Source: Desulfovibrio sp. (GTDB lineage Bacteria > Desulfobacterota > Desulfovibrionia > Desulfovibrionales > Desulfovibrionaceae). Taken from it: a DNA stretch of 64,000 nt. Where the stretch lies: the NCBI GenBank assembly GCA_017528345.1, contig JAFXOX010000014.1:1-64000 (forward strand). Direction: 5' to 3'. Positions 46,192 through 55,121 of this stretch are shown in pieces. The stretch's first letter is position 1. Each line of letters opens with the position of its first letter. The position numbers and the translations under genes were made by a program. The notes beneath the pieces were generated by a model. It ran no database searches. It worked only from the letters and a program-made list of their open reading frames with translations, and was not told where the DNA came from.

Positions 46192-46842
46192 ATGGAATTC
46201 AGAGACGTTCTCAACAAAAGGCATTCCGTCAGAAACTTTTCAGAAAGGGAAATTCCCGTTCAGGTGCTGGAAAACATCGTCCGTGCTGCGGAGCGTGCTC
46301 CGTCGTGGGAAAACAGCCAGCCTTGGAATGTCTATATTGCTACCGGAGATACCCTGAAAAAGATCAAGGAAATCTGGGCAGCTCGATATGCAGACAAGGT
46401 AAAGGGTTCACCGGATATGCCAACCGGCCATCGCACAAATTTCTCCCTGCGCAGTCAGAAAAGCATGGAGGATTTTATGGGTGCCGTTGCAGCGTATTCT
46501 GGTGACCCTAAGATCGCTCATTTTTTGAAGATGAATGAAAAGCTCTTCAATGCACCTGCGCTTGTCTATCTCACGCTGACTAAAGGCCATACAGGCTGGC
46601 CTATCTATGACCTCGGCGGTTTTGGGCTGGCTCTCATGCTGGCGGCAAAGGATCTCGGAATAGACTCCATTCCTGCCTACGAGATCGTCAAATTCCCTGC
46701 TGAACTGCGTCCGCTCCTTGACGTTCCGGACGATCAGGAAATCATTATGGGGATTGCGCTGGGGTATGCCGCTCAGGACAACATCAACGAGTTCCATTCT
46801 ACACGGCTGCCATTGAAGGATATTCTGACGATCAAAGACTGA
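46192..46842 (+). CDS. Nitroreductase-family FMN oxidoreductase
   Basis: A 216-residue enzyme with the nitroreductase N-terminus RHSVRNFSEREIP and the FMN-binding APSWENSQPWNVYI, then GGFGLALMLAAKDLGIDS and IIMGIALGY. It reduces nitro or quinone-like compounds with NAD(P)H. aggagg lies 7 bases upstream. It ends the ArsR-radical SAM-radical SAM-nitroreductase run, suggesting a thiol/metal-controlled detoxification or cofactor modification unit; that linkage is inference. Confidence 0.9.
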   Translation: MEFRDVLNKRHSVRNFSEREIPVQVLENIVRAAERAPSWENSQPWNVYIATGDTLKKIKEIWAARYADKVKGSPDMPTGHRTNFSLRSQKSMEDFMGAVAAYSGDPKIAHFLKMNEKLFNAPALVYLTLTKGHTGWPIYDLGGFGLALMLAAKDLGIDSIPAYEIVKFPAELRPLLDVPDDQEIIMGIALGYAAQDNINEFHSTRLPLKDILTIKD

Positions 46843-46860
46843 CACAAGATTGCGTGGCGC

Positions 46861-46884
46861 AACCCACGGTTTTAGCCGTGGGTT
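46861..46884. repeat. IS605/IS1341-type terminal hairpin
   Basis: aacccacgg / ccgtgggtt, a perfect 9-bp stem with loop ttttag. This sequence style is common at ends of TnpB-carrying IS200/IS605 elements. A tnpB remnant follows about 80 bases later. Confidence 0.65.
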
Positions 46885-46965
46885 AGCCGCGCTCTTAGAT
46901 ACAATATAAATATTCCTTCAAATAATTCTGTAGAGATGGAACTGTGCAAGATGAGTATTTAAGGA

Positions 46966-47270
46966 TTGCTACAACAGTCTCATCTTTCATCGAAGCACCA
47001 GCATTCCAACAGTCAACGCAAGGCAAGGCTGGAACTGCCACTGCTTCACCGCAAGGTGGCAAACGAGCGAAATAGCTATCACTGGCGACTAGCGCGGCAG
47101 CTCTGCAGCCAAGATTTCATCATTTGCTTAGAAGATCTGAACTTTACATGGATGCAGGCCGGTCACGGCAGGAACGTCATGGACTACGGCGCAGCCTCGT
47201 TCCTGAATCTGCTGGGATACGTAGCTCCGCTGTGTGAAAGTGCTCTCATGTGTGTAGAAAAAAAAGAAGA
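46966..47270 (+). pseudogene. Remnant of TnpB (IS605-type RuvC nuclease)
   Basis: The translated fragment has the TnpB middle region: LPLLHRKVANERNSYHWRLA, then FIICLEDLNFTWMQ, which corresponds to the RuvC-II strand with its catalytic Glu (VxxEDLNVxxM in TnpB). It continues with GAASFLNLLGY. The N-terminal RuvC-I part, zinc finger and C-terminal Asp are absent, so it is a fragment. The open frame continues to 47430 but overlaps the opposite-strand lipoprotein gene and no longer resembles TnpB. Confidence 0.65.
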
Positions 47271-47308
47271 GTCATTCATCACAAAGACAAAGGTCAAAAC
47301 GGCTGTGA

Positions 47309-48100
47309 CTACTGATCGTAGTCATAGTTCCAGACAGTCTGCCAGGAATCATTGTGGGAAAAGCCCGGCACGATCTGAAGCCTGGCGCCCGCCTTTGTGC
47401 AGAAAGCCAACGAGCAGCTTTGGGGAATAATACGATCTTCGGAGCCCAGAAGATGGCGCTGGGGGAGCTTGGAGAGCGTGTCAGCATTCTGTAACGGGTC
47501 AAGGGCCCCTGGCATGGCTGTCAGGTCTTTTTCCCGAAGCCAGCAGTCAAGGGCAAGATTGCCGGCAGCTGTTGCGAGAAAAACCACATCCTTGCGCCTT
47601 TGGGCGAGGAGGGCTGCCAATGTTCCGCCACCTGAATAGCCCACAAGCACAAGACGCTCGCTGTGGGTGTGGGCTTTAAGCATGTCTACAGCCTTGTCCA
47701 TCGCTTGGACGACGTCTTCGCTAAAGCGCTCATCGGTCCAGAAGCGAGCTTGGCAGGGAAAGTGTGTCAGATCAAGATACTGGCCTGGGCGTGCGAGATA
47801 GCAGATGGAATGTGTGCCAGGATCATGGATGGCAAGATGGAGGGCACAGGGATAGTGGGGTGTGGGATTGTCTGATGCGGTCGTTGGCGAAGCAAAGGCG
47901 TGGCCGTCCCCTTCGATGTAGACGGTCAATGTCTTGCCCGCGCCTTCGCGCACAAGGGTATAGAGGGTGCAGACATGGCCTGGCACAAGCAGTTCGTGAA
48001 AGCCGTGGGTTTGGCCAATGTTTTGGGCAAGATCTCGTGGCGCAGGGGCTGCGCAGGCGGCAAGAAGCAGAGAACAGGCCAGAAGAAGCAGGCGCAGCAT
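47309..48100 (-). CDS. Alpha/beta-hydrolase-like lipoprotein
   Basis: A 263-residue predicted lipoprotein: signal peptide LLLLACSLLLAACA with lipobox LAAC (Cys16). The nucleophile elbow is GYSGGG, and GFSHNDSW near the C-terminus supplies the likely His. LYTLVREG and YIEGDGHAFASP resemble periplasmic esterases. Its ATG overlaps the stop of the WcbI-like gene (TGATG), so the pair is coupled. Substrate unknown. Confidence 0.78.
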   Translation of the reverse strand: MLRLLLLACSLLLAACAAPAPRDLAQNIGQTHGFHELLVPGHVCTLYTLVREGAGKTLTVYIEGDGHAFASPTTASDNPTPHYPCALHLAIHDPGTHSICYLARPGQYLDLTHFPCQARFWTDERFSEDVVQAMDKAVDMLKAHTHSERLVLVGYSGGGTLAALLAQRRKDVVFLATAAGNLALDCWLREKDLTAMPGALDPLQNADTLSKLPQRHLLGSEDRIIPQSCSLAFCTKAGARLQIVPGFSHNDSWQTVWNYDYDQ

Positions 48101-48933
48101 CAGATACTCCCTGCCCGTCCATGGAGAAAGGCTGCCAGGTTTTTTACCTTGTGCAGACGACAGGCAAGATAGCTTGCGACAAATTCCCTGTGTGTCAGCA
48201 TTTGGCCAAAGACGGGGTAGCGGGTTTGGTGATCTGCGAAGGGAAGATGGAGAGCACGGCCCACCAGGGGATGAATGGGCAGGAAAAAATCACCATCTGG
48301 ATGGACAAAATGGGCTTTGCTTGCTTCCGTTAGCGGGGGAAGCCCAAGCAGCTGCAAGAGCTGCCCGGCCACATGGATAATGAGACGAGTGCCAGGATGG
48401 TTGACCGTATAAAAGAGAGGTTCTGTGCGCCACAAGGCGGCCACAAGATCTGCGCAGCCAAGAGCACAGCCTTCTTCTTTGGTGTATTCTCTGGCAAGGG
48501 ATGCTTCGGCTGTCTGGGCAAGGCGTTGAAAGGCCGGGTGTGCCCCAGAGAGATAGATGCGCACAATGTCGTTGGGCGGAAGTTGGGCATCCAAAAGCCA
48601 TTCAAGGACAGAGTCGGCAAAATCAATGCGCTCAGGCGCGCTGATCCAGAAGGGCCAGTAGCCCTTGAAAAAGAGATTGGGAAGCTGAATGCTTTGGCAT
48701 GAAGGGGAAAGATATGTGAGCAGCACCTCTGAGGCGAGATCGCCAAAATGCGCGCCAAGCTTTTGGTAGAGAAAAAGCTTGGCGCGGGAAAGATCAGCGG
48801 GGGGTACCGCTTCGCGGGTATAGTTGAGATAGTGCTTGATGGTGAAGCAGCGTGCGAAGGGGGGATGGGAAGATAACAGCCGAGAGAGCGCTTCCCCCTG
48901 ACAATTGGCATGCACAAGACAGAGCTCGGCCAT
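48100..48933 (-). CDS. WcbI-like polysaccharide biosynthesis protein
   Basis: A 277-residue protein beginning VHANCQGEALSRLLSS, the Asn-Cys-Gln start typical of the WcbI family (putative acyltransferases of capsule synthesis). Other segments (LFLYQKLGAHFGD, PNLFFKGYWPFW) agree with that family as I know it. It is coupled by a 1-base overlap to the lipoprotein hydrolase downstream. Activity on capsule or another glycan is inferred by family only. Confidence 0.6.
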   Translation of the reverse strand: MAELCLVHANCQGEALSRLLSSHPPFARCFTIKHYLNYTREAVPPADLSRAKLFLYQKLGAHFGDLASEVLLTYLSPSCQSIQLPNLFFKGYWPFWISAPERIDFADSVLEWLLDAQLPPNDIVRIYLSGAHPAFQRLAQTAEASLAREYTKEEGCALGCADLVAALWRTEPLFYTVNHPGTRLIIHVAGQLLQLLGLPPLTEASKAHFVHPDGDFFLPIHPLVGRALHLPFADHQTRYPVFGQMLTHREFVASYLACRLHKVKNLAAFLHGRAGSI

Positions 48934-48945
48934 GGAACCCTATGC

Positions 48946-49170
48946 CTAGGAGACTAGCCACCAGAGGAACATGGCCGAAACAATGACCACCCCAATGGCC
49001 AAAATGAGCCTGATATTCTGCGTCCAGGCAAAACCGCGCGTTTCGGTAAGCTCGCCGTCGTCCTGGGAGAGATCTTCTGTGATGTCGCGCAGTTCTGCAT
49101 CAGGGGCATGGTGCGGGGGAGGAATAGGGGCCCCCGGAGCTTTTGCTTGATTGGGTTGTTGAGAGGCCAT
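48946..49170 (-). CDS. Small single-pass membrane protein
   Basis: A 74-residue protein from ATG 49170 (aaggaag upstream). The first 50 residues are Pro-, Ala- and acid-rich; the C-terminus is one transmembrane helix (LILAIGVVIVSAMFLWWL) preceded by Arg, so a tail-anchored topology is likely. I do not recognise the family. It lies between the nuclease and WcbI-like genes on the same strand. Confidence 0.6.
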   Translation of the reverse strand: MASQQPNQAKAPGAPIPPPHHAPDAELRDITEDLSQDDGELTETRGFAWTQNIRLILAIGVVIVSAMFLWWLVS

Positions 49171-49192
49171 ACGCCTTCCTTCTTGCAAGGCC

Positions 49193-49861
49193 TTATTGGG
49201 CCTTGGGCCAGAACGGACAGACGCGCGCAGGCGCAAAGCCTGCCAAAAACGCGTCCATCAGGGTTTCAAAATAGACACGGTTGCGCGGCTTGATCTTCTG
49301 GGCCTGCGGGCAGTCATTGGGAAAGAAGCGCAGAGAATCACGGTTGCCAATATAGTTCTGTCTGGCAACCGGGCTTGCGAGCAATTCCTCCCACATGCCC
49401 TGACGCGTTTCAATGGCCGCTTTCTGCTCCTCAAGGAGCCGTGCCTGCAGATCGGGCAAAAGATCCTTGTGCGGGTAGTAGAAGGCTGCCCCACGCCGCA
49501 CCATAAGCTCAGATATCGACTGCCCGTCTTCAAGGATAAGATCGCAAATCAGTCGGCCAAAGCGGTCTTTGTTTTCCACACTGGCTTCGCCAAGACTGAC
49601 TTTGTGACCGGTTACAAGACTTTCCAGTTCTTTTTGCGCCTTTTTGGCGTAGAACTGCTCATAGGTCTTTTCGTGGGCAAGTTCTGGTGTATCAATGCCT
49701 GCCAGACGCACAATGCGCCGATCCGTAAGCTTGACGGTATCACCGTCAAAACAGCGGGCCACACTAAACGTTTTGGGCAGATCCTGAGCTGTGACCTGCG
49801 TGCCAATGAGCAGGGCAAGACAGAGGACAAGCGTCTGCCAGACGAGAACCCTAGTTTTCAT
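49193..49861 (-). CDS. Secreted staphylococcal-nuclease-like thermonuclease
   Basis: A 222-residue protein with a signal peptide ([21 protein letters not shown]) and SNase domain: [20 protein letters not shown] with metal-binding Asp and active-site Arg, [14 protein letters not shown] with the catalytic Glu/Arg equivalents. Start ATG 49861 overlaps the 3' end of rpoD by 11 bases; longer frames extend into rpoD and are rejected. It probably degrades extracellular or periplasmic nucleic acid. Confidence 0.85.
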   Translation of the reverse strand: MKTRVLVWQTLVLCLALLIGTQVTAQDLPKTFSVARCFDGDTVKLTDRRIVRLAGIDTPELAHEKTYEQFYAKKAQKELESLVTGHKVSLGEASVENKDRFGRLICDLILEDGQSISELMVRRGAAFYYPHKDLLPDLQARLLEEQKAAIETRQGMWEELLASPVARQNYIGNRDSLRFFPNDCPQAQKIKPRNRVYFETLMDAFLAGFAPARVCPFWPKAQ

Positions 49862-51635
49862 AATAGGACCTGAGCGGCTGGCTACGTACGGGATGACGCA
49901 GTTTACGCAGCGCCTTGGCTTCAATCTGACGGATGCGTTCACGGGTGACATTGAAGAGCTTGCCCACTTCCTCAAGGGTGTGGTCACTTTTCTCCTCAAT
50001 ACCAAAACGCTTGCGCAGCACCTGTTCTTCTCTGGGGGTGAGCTCACCAAGGACTGCGGACAACTGCTCCGAGAGTTTGGTATTGATGACTTCCTCAGCC
50101 GGGGCTACGGCCTTCTTGTCTTCAATGAAATCGCCGAGGCTTGAATCTTCCTCATCACCAATGGGGGTTTCCAGAGAAATGGGCTCCTTGGCGATTTTCA
50201 GCACCTTCTTGACCTTGTCCAGCGGGTATTCCATGCGTTCGGCAATTTCTTCGGGAGTGGGATCGCGTCCGAGCTCCTGCACAAGGTAGCGCGAGGTCCT
50301 AATCAGCTTATTGATGGTCTCGATCATGTGCACGGGGATACGGATGGTCCTGGCCTGATCGGCAATGGCGCGGGTAATGGCCTGACGAATCCACCAGGTG
50401 GCGTAGGTCGAGAACTTGTAGCCGCGCTGATATTCAAATTTGTCCACAGCTTTCATCAGGCCGATATTGCCTTCCTGAATGAGATCCAGGAACTGCAGAC
50501 CGCGGTTGGTGTATTTCTTGGCAATGGAGACCACAAGGCGCAGATTGGAGCGGATGAGATCCTGCTTGGCACGCATGGCGGCCTTATTGCCGTTCTTGAT
50601 ACGCCAGAGCACTTCCTCAAGATCATTGACATTGTGACAGCACTTCTCCTGCAGATTCTTGAGGATTTCCATCTTGCCGTTGATCATTTCCTTGAAGGAG
50701 AAAAATTCATCCACCGTGAGGTTGAGCTCGGATGCGGCTTTGTCAGGTGTGATTTTGCGCTCATCAAGGTCTGAGAAGAGCTGGCGGATATCGTCCTGCT
50801 TGCGGCCAGTGGAAATAATATAGGCTGAGAGATCGCGCTGGCAGTTGTGCATCTGACGCACATAGTCATCAACAGTCTCAATGATCCGGTCAATGAGCGT
50901 CTTTTCGAGCTTGATGTCGCGCAGACGCGTGACAATCTGCTCCTTGTAGTTGATGATTTCTTTCTGAATACCGGCGACCTTGCGCTCAAGGGTATTGCAG
51001 TCGTCAAGCTTCTTGTAGATCTTGCGTTTTTTGCGGTAGATCTGACGGATTTCCTCAAGGAGCTGGATGACGCGGGTACGCTGATTCATCTCATCTTCTG
51101 TGGGGTCGTCCTCTTCAATGGTCTTGACCACTTCTTTGAGCTTAATGCGGTTTTGCTGGAGATCGTCGCCAACGCGCACGAGTTCTTCAACCGCCACCGG
51201 CACTTCCACGAGCGCATAGAGCACATCCTGCTCACCTGTCTCGATTTTCTTGGCAATCTGGACTTCCCCGTCGCGGTCAAGCAGCGGCACAGAGCCCATT
51301 TCACGCAAATACATGCGCACGGGATCCGTACTGCGCGAGGAGTAGTCCACGGACTCTTCGTCCTCGCCGGCAAGACCAAGCTGATCTTCGGGAAGAATAT
51401 CGTCAGGCTCGGAAGGGGTCGCGCTGGACATGCGCTTGCCGTCTTTTTCCGAATCCACAATGGCAATTTCTAGCTGCTCGAAAATGCCGATGATTTCATC
51501 TATGAGTTCAGGGGAGGGCGTCATTTCGCCCGGCAGGGCTTTATTTACTTCCTCAAAGGTGAGGTAGCCGATGTTTTTTCCCTTGTCGATGAGCGTCTGT
51601 ATCTGAGGAATATCCTTGAGATTACTCATGATCAT
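49851..51635 (-). CDS. rpoD: RNA polymerase primary sigma factor RpoD (sigma-70)
   Basis: A 594-residue housekeeping sigma factor. Region 1.1 at the N-terminus ([20 protein letters not shown]), region 1.2 [11 protein letters not shown], region 2 [18 protein letters not shown] with [15 protein letters not shown], region 3, and region 4 helix-turn-helix [21 protein letters not shown] non-conserved region between 1.2 and 2.1 is present, as in most proteobacterial RpoD. It follows dnaG by 57 bases in a macromolecular synthesis-type cluster. ATG 51629 is an equally possible start. Confidence 0.97.
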   Translation of the reverse strand: MIMSNLKDIPQIQTLIDKGKNIGYLTFEEVNKALPGEMTPSPELIDEIIGIFEQLEIAIVDSEKDGKRMSSATPSEPDDILPEDQLGLAGEDEESVDYSSRSTDPVRMYLREMGSVPLLDRDGEVQIAKKIETGEQDVLYALVEVPVAVEELVRVGDDLQQNRIKLKEVVKTIEEDDPTEDEMNQRTRVIQLLEEIRQIYRKKRKIYKKLDDCNTLERKVAGIQKEIINYKEQIVTRLRDIKLEKTLIDRIIETVDDYVRQMHNCQRDLSAYIISTGRKQDDIRQLFSDLDERKITPDKAASELNLTVDEFFSFKEMINGKMEILKNLQEKCCHNVNDLEEVLWRIKNGNKAAMRAKQDLIRSNLRLVVSIAKKYTNRGLQFLDLIQEGNIGLMKAVDKFEYQRGYKFSTYATWWIRQAITRAIADQARTIRIPVHMIETINKLIRTSRYLVQELGRDPTPEEIAERMEYPLDKVKKVLKIAKEPISLETPIGDEEDSSLGDFIEDKKAVAPAEEVINTKLSEQLSAVLGELTPREEQVLRKRFGIEEKSDHTLEEVGKLFNVTRERIRQIEAKALRKLRHPVRSQPLRSYYEN

Positions 51636-51692
51636 CTCACGACCCGGCGCAGAAACTGCGCAACGGTCGTGCCCTCCTTATGGTTGGGCGGC

Positions 51693-53471
51693 TTATTCCG
51701 TTTCCTGGGATAAGCTCGCGGCTGTGTCTGGAGTATCGTTTTGACTAGCTATCGTATGCTGTAACGCTTCTAGATAGACCAAATCGCTGGTAAAGTCATC
51801 TTTTTCCGCATTGCGTCGGATGGCCCTGGCCACAACGGCTTTGTCCCGCTGCTGCTGATAGGTACCCACCGCTTTTTTGAGGGCCGCCAGTTCACGGGCA
51901 AAATCTTCAGGTGTGCAGGGCGGAGCGTGTTTGCCGCTCCAGAGATTGACATATTCACGCTCTCTGGGGGAGAGCAGTTCCTGATCAAGTTCAGGCTCAG
52001 CGAGCTTTTCCCAGAAACTACGTGCTATCTCCGTTACGAGAAGCTGGGATGCGCCGAGATCCTTGAGAAGATCAAGCTTATGGTGGTAGCGCACAGCAAA
52101 CATGAGAATCTGGCTTTCGATGACCGACATCTTTTCTTGGAGAGGCCTGGGTCTATAGACCACAGGGCCCGAGCCTGCCTGGTGCAGGCGGCGGTCGGTG
52201 GCTGCAAGCCTGAGATCCTGTTCGGAAAGTCCCAAAAGACGGGCCAGGCGGCTGGCCGTCAGGTTAAAAAGTTCTGGCAGTCGTACCTTGCCCAGAAAAT
52301 CGTGGGTCTGGGCGATCATTTCTCTGGGGGCGAGCTCCTTCAGGCAGTCCGCAAGAAAGCTCAGCCCGTCCGGGGCGTGTGCTAAAAGATCATCAAAAAG
52401 CTTGGGTCCGTTTTCCTTGCGCAGGAGACTATCAATATCTTCGGGCTCAGGCAGAAGCACAACCTTGCAGTCAATCCCCTTGGGCAGAATCATCTGGCAG
52501 GCGCGCAGGGCAGCCTTGCGGCCAGGCTGGTCGCCGTCAAAGAGCAGAACCAGCCTTTGGGTGAAACGTTCACAGAGGCGATTGATCTGATCGTCTGTCA
52601 GACTCGTGCCCAGAACCCCCACAGCGTGGCTGTAGCCGAACTGATGGAGGGTGACAACATCCATGTACCCTTCGGTTACAAGGGCAAATCCTTTATTGCG
52701 AATGGCCTGGGAGGCCTGAACCAGACCGTAGAGGTGGCTGCCTTTATGGTAGATGGGAGTCTCGGGGCTGTTGATGTACTTGGGAGCATCGCTGTCGGCA
52801 ATGATGCGGCCGCCAAAGGCGATCACCTGACTGGGAAATGTTGTAATGGGAAAGATCAGGCGCGCGCGGAAACGGTCAAAGAGGCGTCCGTGATCGTTTT
52901 TGACCACAAGACCCGCTTCAACGGAAAGGTCATCGGCATAGCCGGCCTTCCTGAGTGCTGTCAAGAGACTGTCCCAACTGTCGTGGGCCCAGCCCAAACC
53001 AAATGTCTGACAGACTTCCGGACTTAAGCCCCGTTTGGCCAAATAGAGGCGGCAGGGCGAATGGGCCGGCTGAGCAGTTAAGGCATTGGCAAAGAGCTTT
53101 GCTGTATACGTTGAAATTTCCTGAATGACAAGCTTGCGATCACGCTCCTTTTTTTGGCGCGCCAGATTTGCTCGCGGAGCGCCTTGGTGGAGGGCAATAC
53201 CCGCCTCACGCGCCAAATCCTCAAGGGCCTTGGCAAAATCGACGCCATTGATCTGCTGGTAGAAGCTGAAAATGTCTCCTTTGGCATGGCAGCCGAAACA
53301 GTAGAAAGAGCCGCGATCCTCATCCACATAAAAGGACGGCTTGGTCTCCTTATGAAAAGGACAGGGAGCGCACCAGCGTGCACCATTGCGTCTGAGCTGC
53401 ACGTAGCGGCCAATGAGGCTGACAATACTGATGCGTGATTTGACAGCCGCAATGGTGTCCAAATGCTGCAT
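51693..53471 (-). CDS. dnaG: DNA primase DnaG
   Basis: A 592-residue primase. The N-terminal CHC2 zinc site is visible (CPFH at 37-40 and CFGC at 58-61), then the RNA polymerase domain with Toprim features VTEGYMDVVTL and LLFDGDQPGRKAA, and a C-terminal helicase-interaction region of ordinary length. ATG 53471 is chosen (MQHLDTIAAVKSRI); a long upstream extension in the same frame overlaps the sigma-54 regulator gene and is rejected. Confidence 0.96.
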   Translation of the reverse strand: MQHLDTIAAVKSRISIVSLIGRYVQLRRNGARWCAPCPFHKETKPSFYVDEDRGSFYCFGCHAKGDIFSFYQQINGVDFAKALEDLAREAGIALHQGAPRANLARQKKERDRKLVIQEISTYTAKLFANALTAQPAHSPCRLYLAKRGLSPEVCQTFGLGWAHDSWDSLLTALRKAGYADDLSVEAGLVVKNDHGRLFDRFRARLIFPITTFPSQVIAFGGRIIADSDAPKYINSPETPIYHKGSHLYGLVQASQAIRNKGFALVTEGYMDVVTLHQFGYSHAVGVLGTSLTDDQINRLCERFTQRLVLLFDGDQPGRKAALRACQMILPKGIDCKVVLLPEPEDIDSLLRKENGPKLFDDLLAHAPDGLSFLADCLKELAPREMIAQTHDFLGKVRLPELFNLTASRLARLLGLSEQDLRLAATDRRLHQAGSGPVVYRPRPLQEKMSVIESQILMFAVRYHHKLDLLKDLGASQLLVTEIARSFWEKLAEPELDQELLSPREREYVNLWSGKHAPPCTPEDFARELAALKKAVGTYQQQRDKAVVARAIRRNAEKDDFTSDLVYLEALQHTIASQNDTPDTAASLSQETE

Positions 53472-53487
53472 GGCGCGCTCCAGCGAC

Positions 53488-54903
53488 TTAATGAGTGGCC
53501 TTGGCGGCCGGGACAGCTTTTTTAAGTTTGCGGAAAACGGTTGCCCGGTCAATACCATAGAGCTCAGCGACCTTTTGCACGGAGCCATGGACCTCAATGG
53601 CTTTTTTGAGAAAGTCGCGTTCTCTGTCGGCAAAAATATCCTTGAATGGTCTAGGATGAAGAATGTCTTCGCTGTAGCCTGTGAGCCCCTCTTCCTGCCG
53701 GGCAATCTGGGACGGCAGATCGCGCGGAGAAATGTCCGGACCATTGAGGGAGATGACAAGACTGTGCACAAGATTTTGCAGTTCGCGCACATTGCCGGGC
53801 CAGCTATAGCTGCGCATGAGATCCAGGCTTGCCTCCTGAAACGTCATGTGCTTGCGGTACTTGGCGGAATAGAGCGCCAGGTAATGGCTGGCCAGAACCC
53901 CGATATCCTCGGGCCGCTCCCTGAGGGCAGGAATGCGGCAGGTTGCGACATTGAGCCGGTAGAAGAGATCCCGCCTGAAGGTGCCTGCGGCAACACTTTC
54001 TTCGAGATTGCGGTTGGTGGCGGCTATGACGCGCACATTGACCTTGCGGGGCTGGGATGAGCCCACACGCACGATTTCTCCGTCCTGCAAAACCCGCAAA
54101 AGGCGCGTCTGCATGGCAAGGGGAAGTTCCCCGATTTCATCAAGAAAAATGCTGCTGCCATTGGCAATTTCAAAATAGCCGGCCTTGCCCTTGCTTGATG
54201 CACCGGTAAAAGCCCCTGGCATATAGCCGAAGAGTTCGGACTCGGTCAGCCCTTCAGAAATACCGCCGCAGTCCACTTTGACAAGAATTTTATCCTTGCG
54301 TGCCGAATGGGCGTGCACGTAGCGGGCAAGCACATCCTTGCCGGCACCTGTCTCTCCGAGCAAAAGCACCGTGGCATCGGTTTCGGCAAAGCGGCGCAGG
54401 AGATCAAGAACATGGCCCATTGCACGGCTTTGGTAAACCGGCTCCCTTGATCGATCATTGTTTTCCTGGGCCACAAGGGCCAGCTGATTGCTGATCTGAT
54501 CGATGAGGCCGCGCTGATCGGCCACCTGATCCTGCAGTTGACCAAGCAAGGTCACGTCACGGGCAAAGGTCACAACGAGGCAGAGCTCGCCCTGGCTGTC
54601 AAAGACCGGAAAACCCATGAGCACAAGCTTTTTGCCGTTTTTGAGCTTCTGCACGTGGGTGGTCGGGCGGCCTGTGCGCACAATATCGGGATTGAGCACA
54701 CAGTCAAAGACCCCGTCCTCCATGAGCTGGCGCACATTGCGCCCTTCAATCTGCGCTTGGGTAAGTCCTGTAAGCTGTTCGTACATACGGTTGACGCGCA
54801 GACTGACACCCTGGGCATCACTGATAAAGACCCCTTCGGGCAGGGCATCGAGAATGCTTTCCACATGACGGGAGAGCAGCTCAGAACAGCGCTTCAAAGC
54901 CAC
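53488..54903 (-). CDS. PAS-containing sigma-54 activator
   Basis: A 471-residue enhancer-binding protein: PAS domain (about 12-110, LDALPEGVFISDAQGVSLRVN), AAA+ domain with Walker A GETGAGKD, canonical GAFTGA, SIFLDEIGELP, and a C-terminal helix-turn-helix SVQKVAELYGIDRATVFRKLKK. It is unrelated in close sequence to the activator beside the GRE cluster. It lies between the GGDEF gene and dnaG on the same strand; its target genes are not evident. Confidence 0.92.
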   Translation of the reverse strand: MALKRCSELLSRHVESILDALPEGVFISDAQGVSLRVNRMYEQLTGLTQAQIEGRNVRQLMEDGVFDCVLNPDIVRTGRPTTHVQKLKNGKKLVLMGFPVFDSQGELCLVVTFARDVTLLGQLQDQVADQRGLIDQISNQLALVAQENNDRSREPVYQSRAMGHVLDLLRRFAETDATVLLLGETGAGKDVLARYVHAHSARKDKILVKVDCGGISEGLTESELFGYMPGAFTGASSKGKAGYFEIANGSSIFLDEIGELPLAMQTRLLRVLQDGEIVRVGSSQPRKVNVRVIAATNRNLEESVAAGTFRRDLFYRLNVATCRIPALRERPEDIGVLASHYLALYSAKYRKHMTFQEASLDLMRSYSWPGNVRELQNLVHSLVISLNGPDISPRDLPSQIARQEEGLTGYSEDILHPRPFKDIFADRERDFLKKAIEVHGSVQKVAELYGIDRATVFRKLKKAVPAAKATH

Positions 54904-55121
54904 ATATGCTCACAGTCTGTCGCAGAGACAGGGTTAGTAGTCGTTTCTGACAGATGAGGATTTTTGCCGAATGTGGGGAGAACGACATGCAGAAGGGTTT
55001 TTGGGATTTTCTGCGTGTGCCTCCGCGATGTCTTAGGCGTTAGCTTGGCGGCCTGGCGTCTTGGCCACATGCCCTTATTTGGGGCTACTTACCAGAAGAC
55101 GGCAAAGGTTAGCTGCTCGTA

